A stretch of 64,000 nt of DNA, from NCBI GenBank assembly GCA_008973525.1, contig WACJ01000082.1, forward strand, positions 1,098,247 to 1,162,246, given 5' to 3'. The position numbers and the translations under genes were made by a program. The notes beneath the pieces are model-generated. The model made no database searches, had not been told where the DNA came from, and saw nothing but the letters and a program-made list of their open reading frames with translations. Of the stretch, positions 1-9,986 are shown one piece after another (positions within the stretch are counted from its first letter, which is position 1; every line of letters begins with the position of its first letter). Source of the DNA: Stenopsyche tienmushanensis. Lineage: Eukaryota; Arthropoda; Insecta; Trichoptera; Stenopsychidae.

Positions 1-350
1 ATAAACGTCTCACGTAAGCAAGGTCTATCTTTCTACCCGTGAGACATATATAAAACTTGCTAAATTGACATGTTGGTGGAAACAAATATATCACCGTCAT
101 ATATCTTAACTCTTCGCCAGATTCGCGATAAAAAGTAAATGAATCGATAAAGTTTGCTTTGGAGAAGCTGGATAAATATTTTTTTGTCTGTGCAGCATTA
201 AAAGGATCAACTTTTAAAATTACACCGTATAATGTATCAATTATCCAAATAGCAGTGGCTAAAATATCTTTTCATGTTATGGCAAAATAAATATTTTTTA
301 ATACCTAAAAATGATTAAATTGGGCTTGAATCCAAAAATCTCTTCACATT
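1..350. other. AT-rich intronic sequence, no gene
   Basis: No ORF or recognisable repeat. An 8-bp inverted repeat, GTCTCACG (7-14) and CGTGAGAC (38-45), is the only structure seen. Confidence 0.6.
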
Positions 351-354
351 TTAA

Positions 355-1690
355 GGAGTCATCTCACTTTATCGCATCAAAAAAATCTTGTTTTTTTTTT
401 AAATTTAATTTTTCAAAAGAACATGTCTTTAAGGAAGTCGTCCATAATTTTGGTGAAGAAATTCGGATTTTTTCAATGTTTTACAGCTAATTCGCGTAAT
501 GCGCTCGAAGCAATCACTCTATCCAGATTGCACCCCAACGATTCTGAGACCTGTACCTGCTTTTCTTTGTAGGCCAAAGGTTCCTATTGAGGAACTTTCT
601 TATCTTTGTTCTAGTAAAGAGCAAATTAATTCAAAAAAATGTTAATACAGATTTAAAAAAGGCGAATAAACAAGTGCAAAGTAAGGGGAAAAAAAGAAGG
701 AACTCTGTATGAAGTGCTTCGAAAACCGAACCACTTACTATTACATTATTTAAAAAAATATTAAATTATTATGGCTTAGCTATTTGCCTACATCTTGATT
801 CAATAAAAAAATGAGAAATGTTATTTGGGTCACATATTATCACAAAATTTTGACTATTGAAGACCTTCAGTATTCACACTGGACGGAAGGCGCAAATTCT
901 TGGTGCGAATTGCAAAACCATGCAACTACAAGATCGTTATATTTATACAAGCAACTTCCCTTTCTTACAGAAGATGTTCAGCAAATCTTAAGAGCCATTT
1001 ATGATGAATTAACGTCTGATTATCGGAAAGATGCCTTAGCTCGTTTCAACGCATGCGTATGGTTTCTGGTGTCGAAATATATTGTTTATGGCAAGAAATA
1101 CTACAAAATTGCAACATATACTACAGCCTGCATTTTTAACGAAGCATTTAAACTTTTTTCAAAAATAATGGATAAAAATATGCATTGCGATTCATGATGA
1201 CGTGCAACTAAGAACGTATACGTATTACCAAACATCAAGGCTCCGAATCTTCTAAATAAGTTAGAACAGTTCATAGATACGCCAAATCAGCCAAAAAATA
1301 AAGGGCTGAGATAGCTGAAGAATTATTTTATGTAGCTGGAATCGCTGATTATTAGTATATTTCCCTTTTTATCAATTTTGTGGTACTTAAAACTTTAAAC
1401 GCGTTTTTCTCGAAACGACATTTTTGCATGTGGCGTGGAAAGAATTTTGAATAACCAAGTCGCCGATTGGTCTGAAATTTTACAAGCTTATTTAAAATAT
1501 ATATGGCTATGGTAGTTCGCAAAATCAGGTCAAAATGTTTATTTTATCTTATGTTTTATATTAAAAAATACCCCAAAAAAAAGTGTTTTTTTCCAAACTT
1601 TTTTTCAAATCAGCGCCATTTTGTTTCTTTTAAACAAAATATATTCATTAACGATAGTGCGATAGCGACACACTTACAGATTAAGAATCT
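355..1690 (+). mobile_element. Kolobok-like TTAA transposon, copy 1 (3' end lost)
   Basis: The 5' end follows TTAA (351-354) and reads GGAGTCATCTCACTTTATCG, matching the terminal inverted repeat of the complete copy at 59710. Homology to the other three copies runs through a transposase remnant, the stop at 1355, and a 3' noncoding part with the AAACGCGTTTTTCTCGAAAC box (about 1398-1417). It breaks off near 1690, so the last 270 or so bases including the 3' repeat are gone. The TTAA flank is typical of Kolobok and piggyBac; the protein is not piggyBac-like. Assignment to Kolobok is inference. Confidence 0.8.
690..1355 (+). pseudogene. Transposase C-terminal half, copy 1, decayed
   Basis: The longest open piece of any copy is 811-1197, which includes RNVIWVTYYHK, SWCELQ, FLTEDVQQILRAIY and YYKIATYTTACIFNEAF. 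A short upstream piece around 750-800 reads LNYYGLAI in another frame, and after 1197 the frame shifts again to EIAEELFYVAGIADY and a stop at 1355. SWC, the A-C-I-F-N-E segment and a terminal GIAD are features I associate with a transposase family widespread in arthropods and often labelled Mutator-like or Kolobok. At least two frameshifts make it non-functional. Confidence 0.75.
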
Positions 1691-1718
1691 TTTAAGCGAG
1701 CGCTTATGCGTATCTTAA
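1503..1718 (+). other. Small ORF in the transposon 3' region (71 codons), probably non-coding
   Basis: Opens MAMVVRKIRSKCLFYLMFYI. Equivalent short ORFs occur at the same place in the copies at 43098-43292 and 60823-61035, but not intact in copy 2. It lies after the transposase stop, is Lys/Phe-rich and matches nothing I know. The tail past 1690 is outside the repeat. Confidence 0.25.
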
Positions 1719-2879
1719 CATAAAAATGATTTCTCTATAAATATTCCTTTTAGAGATCATCAATAGATGTTAATGAAAATGGCATCTTTTTAAGTTAGTT
1801 TGTTCGGTTCACCAAAAATAAATGGCATTTACATTGATAACACTTGTTTTGGTGAGATGTGTATGTTTAAAAATGCTAATAAAGCGACAAGTAATCAATT
1901 AATGGCATCGTTTGGGAGGCTTATGGTTTCCGATGCTAAAAATATTTTTTGATAAAAAGTTTTTTAGTTTTGAAGCTAGCCAAACAGCCGGGATACAATG
2001 GATAGGTGCTCTCTGGAACATCAATATCAGGCGACCGCCACTTTTTTACCCGATTTCTTTTTAATCCAAATAAATTAGGAAAGTTTCATTCGTCGGGCGC
2101 GGGACAGAGTAACGAGGGGCAATAAATAGGGGCTCACACACTTACTCGAGCGCCCCCATGGTGGTGTCGGAAGGTTCCGAAAACGTGCCACGGACCGGAC
2201 AATTTTATTAGAAACAACTCCGAATTGTTCTTCTGGATTGTTTGTATATAAAGTAGCGTTACGTCGGGAATTACGAGCATCGCCATAAATTTAGTTGTAC
2301 GAGCGTCTCGCGAAGGAAACGCCGACGGAAAAATGCGTCGATCTCTGCAAAATTATAACAAAGGATCTACCAGCCGCCCTTCCGCGGATCGCCGAGAAAA
2401 ATAGAGTAAACAGACAATAAATATTTTAAATATACGATTGCCGTCAAATTCGTTTCGGATGGGTGTATTTTATATTTCATCGCCGGCCCTGCTAGATGGG
2501 ATTGCTCGCTCCGTAACTTTGGCAATACTTCTGAGTGATTCAGGATCAACTTTGTCGCTTTGTATATGGTACCAGGCATTTTCAAGCAAAACAACAAAAT
2601 TAATTATCGGCGAAAGCAAACATCGGCGGAAAATCGTATTTTCCGCAAAGAAATTCCAGCTTGAACACATTGAACAACAACGTAATAATAATTTATCAAA
2701 GCAATTATAATTAAATATGAATTATTAGCAGCATTGAGCATAATGCTTCAATGGATGACATAAACAGAATCGGCGACTCGTTCTACTCAACGCAATCTAC
2801 GTGATTAATATGCATGAACTTTGATATTTTTAATCGATCCAAGCTTAATCGAATTATTTGGATCTATCATTGACATTAT
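1691..2879. other. Unique sequence, no gene supported
   Basis: AT-rich to about 2030, then a GC-richer stretch (about 2030-2350) with many CG dinucleotides, then AT-rich again. Short overlapping ORFs on both strands at 2367-2710 have no recognisable domain and are read as chance. Confidence 0.5.
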
Positions 2880-3817
2880 CATGGGACTGGAATCAAAAGC
2901 TGGTGCAAATGGCAGAAAATCATTGCTTTAAAAATATCCAAAGCTTGAAGATCTGACTCCATTTCTTGGCCGAGAGATGAACGCTTTGGAGTCAGTTTGG
3001 CGACTGACTCCAAAGCACCTGCATTCTGGTAGTAAAAAATCATTGAAATATTAACATACATTGCTGCAGAGATATTAAATAATGAATACAGGTTTATTTT
3101 GAAGATGATGAATACATTAAATATAATCATTGGCACTTACTGTAAAGTATTTGCTGAAAATACCGATGAAGCGCGTATAGCGAGGTAGAACCGTAAGAGT
3201 CTTTCTGAGATAAAAGCAGCTCGTATAGCCCGAAAACGACAGTTAATCAAAGATAATCAACTTTTTGAGAAAGCTGAAGATCTATTATATGCACCTGGAA
3301 TCATTGATTGATCGATAAGTCACTAAAATTGATATTTTTATCGCATTGAAACTTTAAACGAGATTATGACGAAACTGCATTTTCAAAATGTTCGCCAGTT
3401 GTAGCTTAAAAAGTTGTTGATCAATCTGACTGAAATTTTGGGATATTTCTCACTATAATATTATCTAGTCATTTAAGCTAAAGTTTTAATGTTTTCGCGT
3501 AAATAAATGATTTTTTGGGGTAAAAACTATAAAAAAAATGATAAAAAATATGAAAGTTTAACTAAAAAGTTTACTAAATTTTTATTAAAAATCAAAAAAA
3601 TTTCCCATTTTCGATTTAAGTTCAACAGGAAACCTTCAATAAGTGGCGAGTCGTTTGATATCACGAGAAAAGGCGCCCAATGGAATATATTATAACTCCG
3701 CCATTTTGTTGAATGTTTTTGATGAAATTAAATTAATTAGCACTTTAAGGTTGTAGTAAAATAATATCAAAAATTTAAAATGATACGATTATTTTATCAT
3801 CATTTTCGAGCCCCCCC
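2880..3817 (+). mobile_element. Divergent Kolobok-like transposon fossil (5' truncated)
   Basis: Protein-level and layout similarity to the four Kolobok-like copies, but little DNA identity to them. A degenerate transposase (2889-3312) is followed by a noncoding part with the box ACTTTAAACGAGATTATGAC-GAAACTGCATTTT (3350-3385) and a GAGCCCCCC end abutting TTAA at 3818-3821. Copy 3 of the main family likewise ends GAGCCC before TTAA. No 5' inverted repeat was found. Confidence 0.65.
2889..3312 (+). pseudogene. Divergent Kolobok-like transposase, C-terminal part, broken
   Basis: Pieces in order and in shifting frames: TGIKSWCKWQK (about 2886-2918), then after a deletion REMNALESVWRLTPKHLHSG (about 2970-3030), EILTYIAAEILNNEYRFI, DEARIAR, IKAARIARKRQ and a final LLYAPGIID before the TGA near 3310. 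SWCKWQ, WxLxPKHLHSG, the I-A-A-x-I-x-N-E helix and the terminal PGI(I/A)D match the same family as the 355-1690 element, with less change at KHLHSG than the main-family copies show. An in-frame TAG and frameshifts show it is dead. Confidence 0.72.
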
Positions 3818-3821
3818 TTAA

Positions 3822-4644
3822 GTCTCATATGGACAAAATTGCGCCTTAAGATGAATATATTTAAAAAGCTTGGGAATCCACGGATTCAAGTTCGCGGCTC
3901 ATAAATACGCCTAAAATATGTGAGCATGTTGCATAAAAATGTCCTCGTCGCGGAGCCGGATCGACGTCTGTAGCAAATTTAAAATTCGAGGGTAGATTTA
4001 AATCAGGGGCGCCCTCCGCTGTTATTTATCATTGGCAATATAAGAAGGAGCGACAAGGTGGATGGGAGAATCAAAATTTAAATGTCTGCATTCATTCTCG
4101 ACATGTAACTCCGCTGGTAATCTTGCATGTGTACGTCGGAGCGAAACATTAATTCAAGAAGCTCTCCGCGTAATAACTCTGCATATAAGGCATTGTGGAG
4201 CAGGCAATAGCGCGACGCCATTCTTAATGAAACCCATAAAATACAGAGAGTTTGTTAAGTAGACATTCCCCGAGAGCACGAGCAGTTTGTGACACTGAAG
4301 AAAAAATGCTCAGCATTTCCTAGGCAGTTACGGGACCAGTAAAAAATGCGTAGGAACTTTGGCGATTCATTCTTTTTCATTAGCTCCCTCCGAGGGCGGT
4401 GCTGATTTTGTTGCAGTATCAAAGTGGCGCAATTGTTTTTTCTTTCCGCTAACATTTTTATTGCGACAATAAAACAGTTGCCTTACGTGGCTCGAGATGT
4501 ATTAAATCTTATGCAATTTCGTCTACATACAAACATTGCATACCCATGAAAGGATGGATTTATCGACGTACAAATCTGATTAAACATGTGGTTAATCATT
4601 TAGATCTATATGTAGGTTTAAGCTAGAGCAAATTGATCTGAACA
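3822..4644. other. Unique sequence, no gene supported
   Basis: Mixed composition with a GC-richer patch at about 3940-4060. Small ORFs on both strands (4062-4262 and 4255-4455) carry no recognisable motif. Confidence 0.5.
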
Positions 4645-4848
4645 TCACGAAAATTGAAACATTTCCCTTTCTTCGATTCTCGAATGCCGCCATACATCTG
4701 AACGATTGATTTAGCCCAATTTTATCAGATGATTATGGACGAATGTTCGTGGAATTTCTAACTTGCTTGCTATTTCGCAAACAGTATATCGTGGGTTTTC
4801 TTCAACCATGGCTATGATTAGATCTGTGTTAATTTGCGAAAGAGACTT
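4645..4848 (-). pseudogene. Mariner-type transposase, N-terminal HTH fragment, broken
   Basis: On the minus strand one frame reads LSQINTDLIIAMVEENPRYT, VCEIASKLEIPRTFVHNHLI and KLG, a stop, then INRSDVWRHSRIEE. The pattern xxNPRxTxxEIAxxLxI...VxxHLxxLG followed by VW(V/R)(P/H)H is the second helix-turn-helix of mariner/SETMAR-like transposases, ending just before the catalytic domain. The in-frame stop after KLG and the missing catalytic part make it a fossil. The equivalent of the first HTH was not recognised above 4848. Confidence 0.68.
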
Positions 4849-6282
4849 TTGGACTACCTAATATGACTGGGAGCAAACTGGAAAAATAGACATAGCTGGA
4901 ACAAATAGGTAAAAGTCAGGTATTAAGTAATATCAACTAGTCCATAGGTCCATATCATCTTATATTTCCATGGAAACGCCCCAATAATATTTAAAATTGA
5001 ATAAGAAGCAGTATAGATTAGCTGTCCATTGTGGATGATATCATGCTTTTGCAACTGGTGATTTTTCAATTGGTCTTTGTACCGACGTTAACAAACAAAC
5101 AGACGATTTATTGCCATAGTTGGAATTGCTTTATGGATGTCAGTGTAAAACAAAATAATGTCACAATGCCACGAGCGTACACGCGCTCGGTCGCAGGAGA
5201 AAAAATTCGATACATAGCGTAAAGCATTTATCCCATTTCATTTGGAAGATCTCATTCATGGACCGGCATAAAGGAAGCGGAAAAGATAATATAAAATGTT
5301 GTGTTTTTATAGCGGAAATTTCATTCATAAAGCCGGGCGAGATTTGAAGGCATCCAGGCCGAGGCCGTTCCAGCATCCCATCTCGACACATTGTGCTTTA
5401 TAATTTTAGACTAAGTGAAATGAGGGTGAAGAGTATATTTTTGGACGTGTTCAAATATTAATTCCGAGCAGGTGTTTCAGTCGTGATAAGGCGAATAAAT
5501 CTCGCCGAATGCAACGGTTGTTGGGGCGAGTTGGCATGATGGCGACGCCTCCGGCACGTTCGGCACTTACGGGGCTAAATGACGGAGATTACATCTGCAT
5601 CCACAGCTTCCGCCCCGGGGCCTCCGCCTGAGATCTCTGATTAAAATAAACAACTTGCAGATTATAACCGGTGGAAAAACGCAACGGACGACGTCGTTTC
5701 CGGGACAGATTGGAAATGAAAATCCGCCGTGAAAACACCTGTATCCTGCCGGGAAAATCTTAATTAGATTGCGATTTAATTTCACCTATCTAACGCGCAA
5801 GACTTACAGAGACACTCGTATACATATAGCATTAATTTTGGATTCAAATTGGAATCAATTAATATTCTATTGCAACGTCGGAGCAAATTTGTTGCAGGAG
5901 ATTAAGAGGTGGCGTTTATTGCAACGGATGTAACCCCATATAATAGAGAGGTGAATCAAATTAACCTAAGAGGATTTCTTGTATGTTTGCAATTGATTAA
6001 ATATATAAAACTGCATTTAATAATTGGGTCATAATTTGTCCCTTTTTCGGAAAGAAATTCAATAAAACCCACTATAAAAATCATATCATCCGTACAAATC
6101 CACTTATCTATTAGGACTGCGCAGCGTGTATGAAGCTTGTATTTAAATAAATAAACACTATTGATAGCATACAATATTCATTCATTTCTTCATATAAACA
6201 TAAATAATACACTTAAAATCAATTAATTTGGATTATTATTACTTTATATAAATACAAAAAATCTCTATAAAAAAAACTTTTG
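4849..6282. other. Unique sequence, no gene supported
   Basis: AT-rich with a GC-richer island at about 5490-5770. Reading both strands gave no exon with a recognisable domain. Confidence 0.5.
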
Positions 6283-6286
6283 TTAA

Positions 6287-7675
6287 GATGTCATCTCAAT
6301 TTATCACGTAAAAAAATCTTTTTTTTATTTCATTTTTCGAAAGGACATATCCCTAAGTAAGTCGTCCATAATTTTGGTGAAGAAACTCGGATTATTTCAA
6401 TGTTTTACAGCTAATTCGCGAAATGCGCTCGAAGCAATCACTCTATCCAGATTGCACCCCAACGGTTCTGAGACCTGTACCTGCTTTTGTTTGCAGGCCA
6501 AAGGTTCCTATTGAGGAACTTTATTATCTTTGTTCTAGTAAAGAGCAAATTAATTCAAAAAAATGTTAATACAGATTTTAAAAAGGCGAAAAATCAAGTG
6601 CAAAGTAAAGGCAAAAAAAGAAGGAACTCTGTATGAAGTGCTTCGAAAACCGAACCACTTACTATTAAATTATTCAAAAAAATATTAAATTATTATAGAT
6701 TAACTGTTCGCCTACATGTTGATTCAATAAAAATATTAGGAAATGCTATTTGGGCCACATACTATCACAAAATTTTGACTATTGAAGACCTTCAGTATTC
6801 ACACTGGTCGGAAGGCGCAAATTCTTGGTGTGAATTGCAAAACCATGCAACTACAAGATCGTTATATTTATACAAGCAACTTCCCTTTCTTACAGAAGAT
6901 GTTCAGCAAATCTTAAGAGCCATTTATGAAGAATTAACATCTGATAATACATTGGAAAGAAGCTTTGGTTCGTTCATGTTGCCAAGGCTCCGAATCTTCT
7001 AAATTAGCTAGAACAGTTCACAGATACACCAAATCAGTCAAAAAAGAAGAGGCTGAGGTAGCTAAAGATTTTTTATGATGCTTGAATCGCCGATTAGTAG
7101 TATATTTATCTTTTAAACAATTTTGTGGTACTTAAAACTTTAAACTCGTTTTTCTCGAAACGACATTTTTGCATGTGGTGTGGAAAGAATTTTGAAAAAC
7201 CAAGTCGCCGATTGGACTGAAATTTAACGAGCTTATTTGAAATATATATGGATATGGTATTTCGTAAAACCAGGTCAAAATGTTTATTTTATCTTACGTT
7301 TTACATTAAAAAATACCCCCAAAAGAAGTGTTTTTTCCAAACGTTTTTTCAAATCAGTGCCATTTTGTTTCTTTTAAACAAAAACTATTCATTAACGATA
7401 CTGCAATAGCGACATGCTTACAGATTAAGAATCTTTTTGATATTTTGTTTCAAGTAAGCCTGAATTAAAAAATTGTTCCACACCATGGACTTGCATCTTT
7501 TTTGACATGTCATTTTGGTGTTTTAAAAACGATATAATATATATTTTTTTAAATTACGAATTTATTTTTTTAGAATTATATAAGAGTGTCATAATAAATC
7601 TCAAAAAGATTCATTTCATTATATGGTGTATTTACTGAGGAAAAAAATGTTGAAAATTGCCTAATTTTTGGGCCG
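6287..7675 (+). mobile_element. Kolobok-like TTAA transposon, copy 2 (internally deleted, 3' TIR missing)
   Basis: Starts after TTAA at 6283-6286 with GATGTCATCTCAATTTATCA and is closest to copy 1. The transposase region has lost about 220 bp near 6975. The right side follows the family to GGGCCG and then reads TTAA (7676-7679) where copies 3 and 4 continue into the inverted repeat GTCAAAGTGAGATGA. Confidence 0.8.
6690..7097 (+). pseudogene. Transposase fragment, copy 2, internally deleted
   Basis: An open frame from about 6700 reads LNYYRLTV then GNAIWATYYHKILTIED, SWCELQ, FLTEDVQQILRAIYEELTSD and LERSFGSF. It then jumps directly to sequence equivalent to the APNLL region of the other copies, removing the ACIFNE helix. 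The tail is disrupted and ends at the TAG at 7095-7097 after the remains of GIAD. Unlike copies 1, 3 and 4, it keeps frame across the IK-(M/L)-(R/G)NAIW junction. Confidence 0.7.
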
Positions 7676-7679
7676 TTAA

Positions 7680-9578
7680 ATATATAAATTTCTTGGTGCA
7701 TTGAAAACTCTCTACATGATCTGAATTTGAGCACAAATCTTCATATTTATGGTCAATGATCCAATCCACTATAGTGACACCTAGTCAAGGTATATAACCG
7801 GGTATTTTTAGTATTTCAATTCAAAGTTTTTAAGGTCGCAGTTTCTATATTGGATTTGAAAAGGATTTCATGTTTTAAAAAAGGAAATAAAAGTCATGTC
7901 AAAAGCTTTGGATTTCTGGAAGCTTCCTCTACATATATATAATATTATATCCGCTACTTTTGGTGCTGAGAAGGAGTTGTGTAGTGGGACTCGAACAATG
8001 GCACAATTTGAAGCGGCAACAAGCAGAGAATCTATCAAAAGACCCTACATGGTCTAGAGGAGAAATACTCGCCTTACACAAAATGAATTCTCCCTGCGAA
8101 GAAGAATAATACACACTCGAAAGTTTGCATAACTCAATCAATTGTTTAAAGTTTCCTCGGCACTTTACAATAATGCGAACTTTGACGCGAGATTAATAAT
8201 TTAGCTGGAATAACACTCGAGCTGCGCCCCCGGAGATGGTGTGCCCTGACATAAGTGGCAATTTATAAGTTTAGCACAATACAATGACAAACTCATTTAC
8301 AATTCTGTTTTGTTTCATGAAATTACTATACTCATTGATGTACTTCCTCGCCTCGGAAACTTGACTCCCGATCGTGGGCCTGATAAATTTTGTTTGATGA
8401 GTCGAAGGTCGACACAAAGTCGAAATTTCACCCCCCATTTGGGCCTCCTGTTGAAATTTTAATAATCAAATCCGCACACACTCAAAAAAGTTTTTGTACG
8501 CCTCATGTCTATTTTTAAGCCATCGTTTACGACAATCAATCTTCCATTAAGTTCGAAATACATTTAAACCTCCACGGGACGACAATTAATCATAAGCCTG
8601 CGACTTGGGGGATGAATTGTACACATTCAATTCAGCAACAACTGAAAATCAAATCGTTAATCATTTATAAACAAAATATTTATGTAAATAAAAACAGATT
8701 TACATGGCAAAAATGCAATTGTCGCCGATTCGTTCCAGCGACGATCGTCGATCTCGTACACGCGCAGAAATATGGATGCAATTCGAGAAGAGTTTAAAAA
8801 TATGACTGAACAAAGTGAAATTGCCCGAGAGCCGCTTTTGAAACGGTCTTTGTATTTAAAGACAATTTCCTCAATCGATTTTCAAAGAGGGTTTTCTTGC
8901 TTCCCTCGGAGAAAGCCGTACTTTGAAAGCTCGCCCCCATTTTTAGCGCTCACAAAAAGAAATGCTTTTTTTCGGCGCTTTCATCCCTATAGGAATAAGG
9001 CTGAAGGTATACGCACCAAACGTGCTTAAGATTCGAACACTCCAAAACTAATGCAACATTTTTTCTCCTACTTGAGCCCGGCGTCTTATAGCGCCAATAA
9101 TAATCAAAGGCTATTGTTTGAAGGGATTTGCGTCTTGAAAAATGTAAAAAATGTACATTTTAATATTTTTTCATAAAGAACAATGTGAACGGCTCGAAAT
9201 ATATGAAATTCTGAAGGAGTTTATTTTTCAGCATTTGTGAATGCTCGATTATGTGCTGAAGAGCATTTTGCTGCCTTCTAAAATTTGACTAATAGCGTTC
9301 TGGCATTAAAAGGAATATTACAAGCATATTATTATTCTTAAGTTGCCAAATCCGTGATTGGATCCTACTATCCTATGTATATCCAAAGGAATATTTATAT
9401 GGAACTGTGCGCCTCACAGTTCCAATGGCGTGGCGTTTGACTGTTGTATAGGTCTTGTACGAAAACCGGCATTCTTCAAAACAGGTTTTCGAACGAAACT
9501 GGTTTCCACTGGTTTTCGGTTTTAAGAAATATTAAATTAAAATAACGGATATGATAAGATGATTCGCATTTTATTTAA
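7680..9578. other. Unique sequence, no gene supported
   Basis: AT-rich, with moderately GC-rich patches at about 8210-8450 and 8720-9000. A 10-bp perfect hairpin, TGGAACTGTG (9400-9409) with CACAGTTCCA (9415-9424), lies near the right edge. Sequence at 9460-9540 contains several ACTGGTTTTCGGTTTT-like strings reminiscent of hAT element ends, too weak to call. Confidence 0.45.
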
Positions 9579-9986
9579 TACTAGCCGGTACCCGGCGCGT
9601 TCCTGCCAAAAATTTGAAAGAGTTATCTTGTTTAATTAGGAATGATGGAAATAATGAAATTTATTTTATTTTGTTGGTTTTAAAAATAAGAACAAACATA
9701 CAAACATTGATTTTTATATATAAGATTAAGTCAATTGAACTGTATTTATATTATTTAAGAAAATGCAAACAATAAGTTGGCAAAGTTTTATCGCAATCGA
9801 ATGAACAGTATGGCAGCGCATTAAATACGGACAAACAAACATTGATTTTTATATTTTAGACTATGCGTATGTTACTTGCAAATTCCTAAGCAATAAATGA
9901 ACGAAGTTTTATTGCAATCGAATGAACGGTATGGCAGCGCATTTCGAACGAACAAAACCCAATTAATTTTAATATGTTAGAAGATT
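9579..9986 (+). repeat. Dispersed repeat copy A with two internal ~120-bp units
   Basis: Starts ACTAGCCGGTACCCGGCGCG, continues with a spacer, then two diverged tandem units. Each unit contains ACAAACATTGATTTTTATAT and GAACxGTATGGCAGCGCATT. Ends near AAAACCCAATTAATTTT. The ACTAGC-GGTACCCGGCGCGTT head is a common dispersed-repeat signature in insect genomes, but I cannot assign it to SINE, Helitron or RTE from this alone. Confidence 0.75.

Noticed and set aside
9460..9540. hAT-like strings with ACTGGTTTTCGGTTTT, also near 13560 and 47830
   Set aside because: Too degenerate and no matching second end; kept only as a remark.
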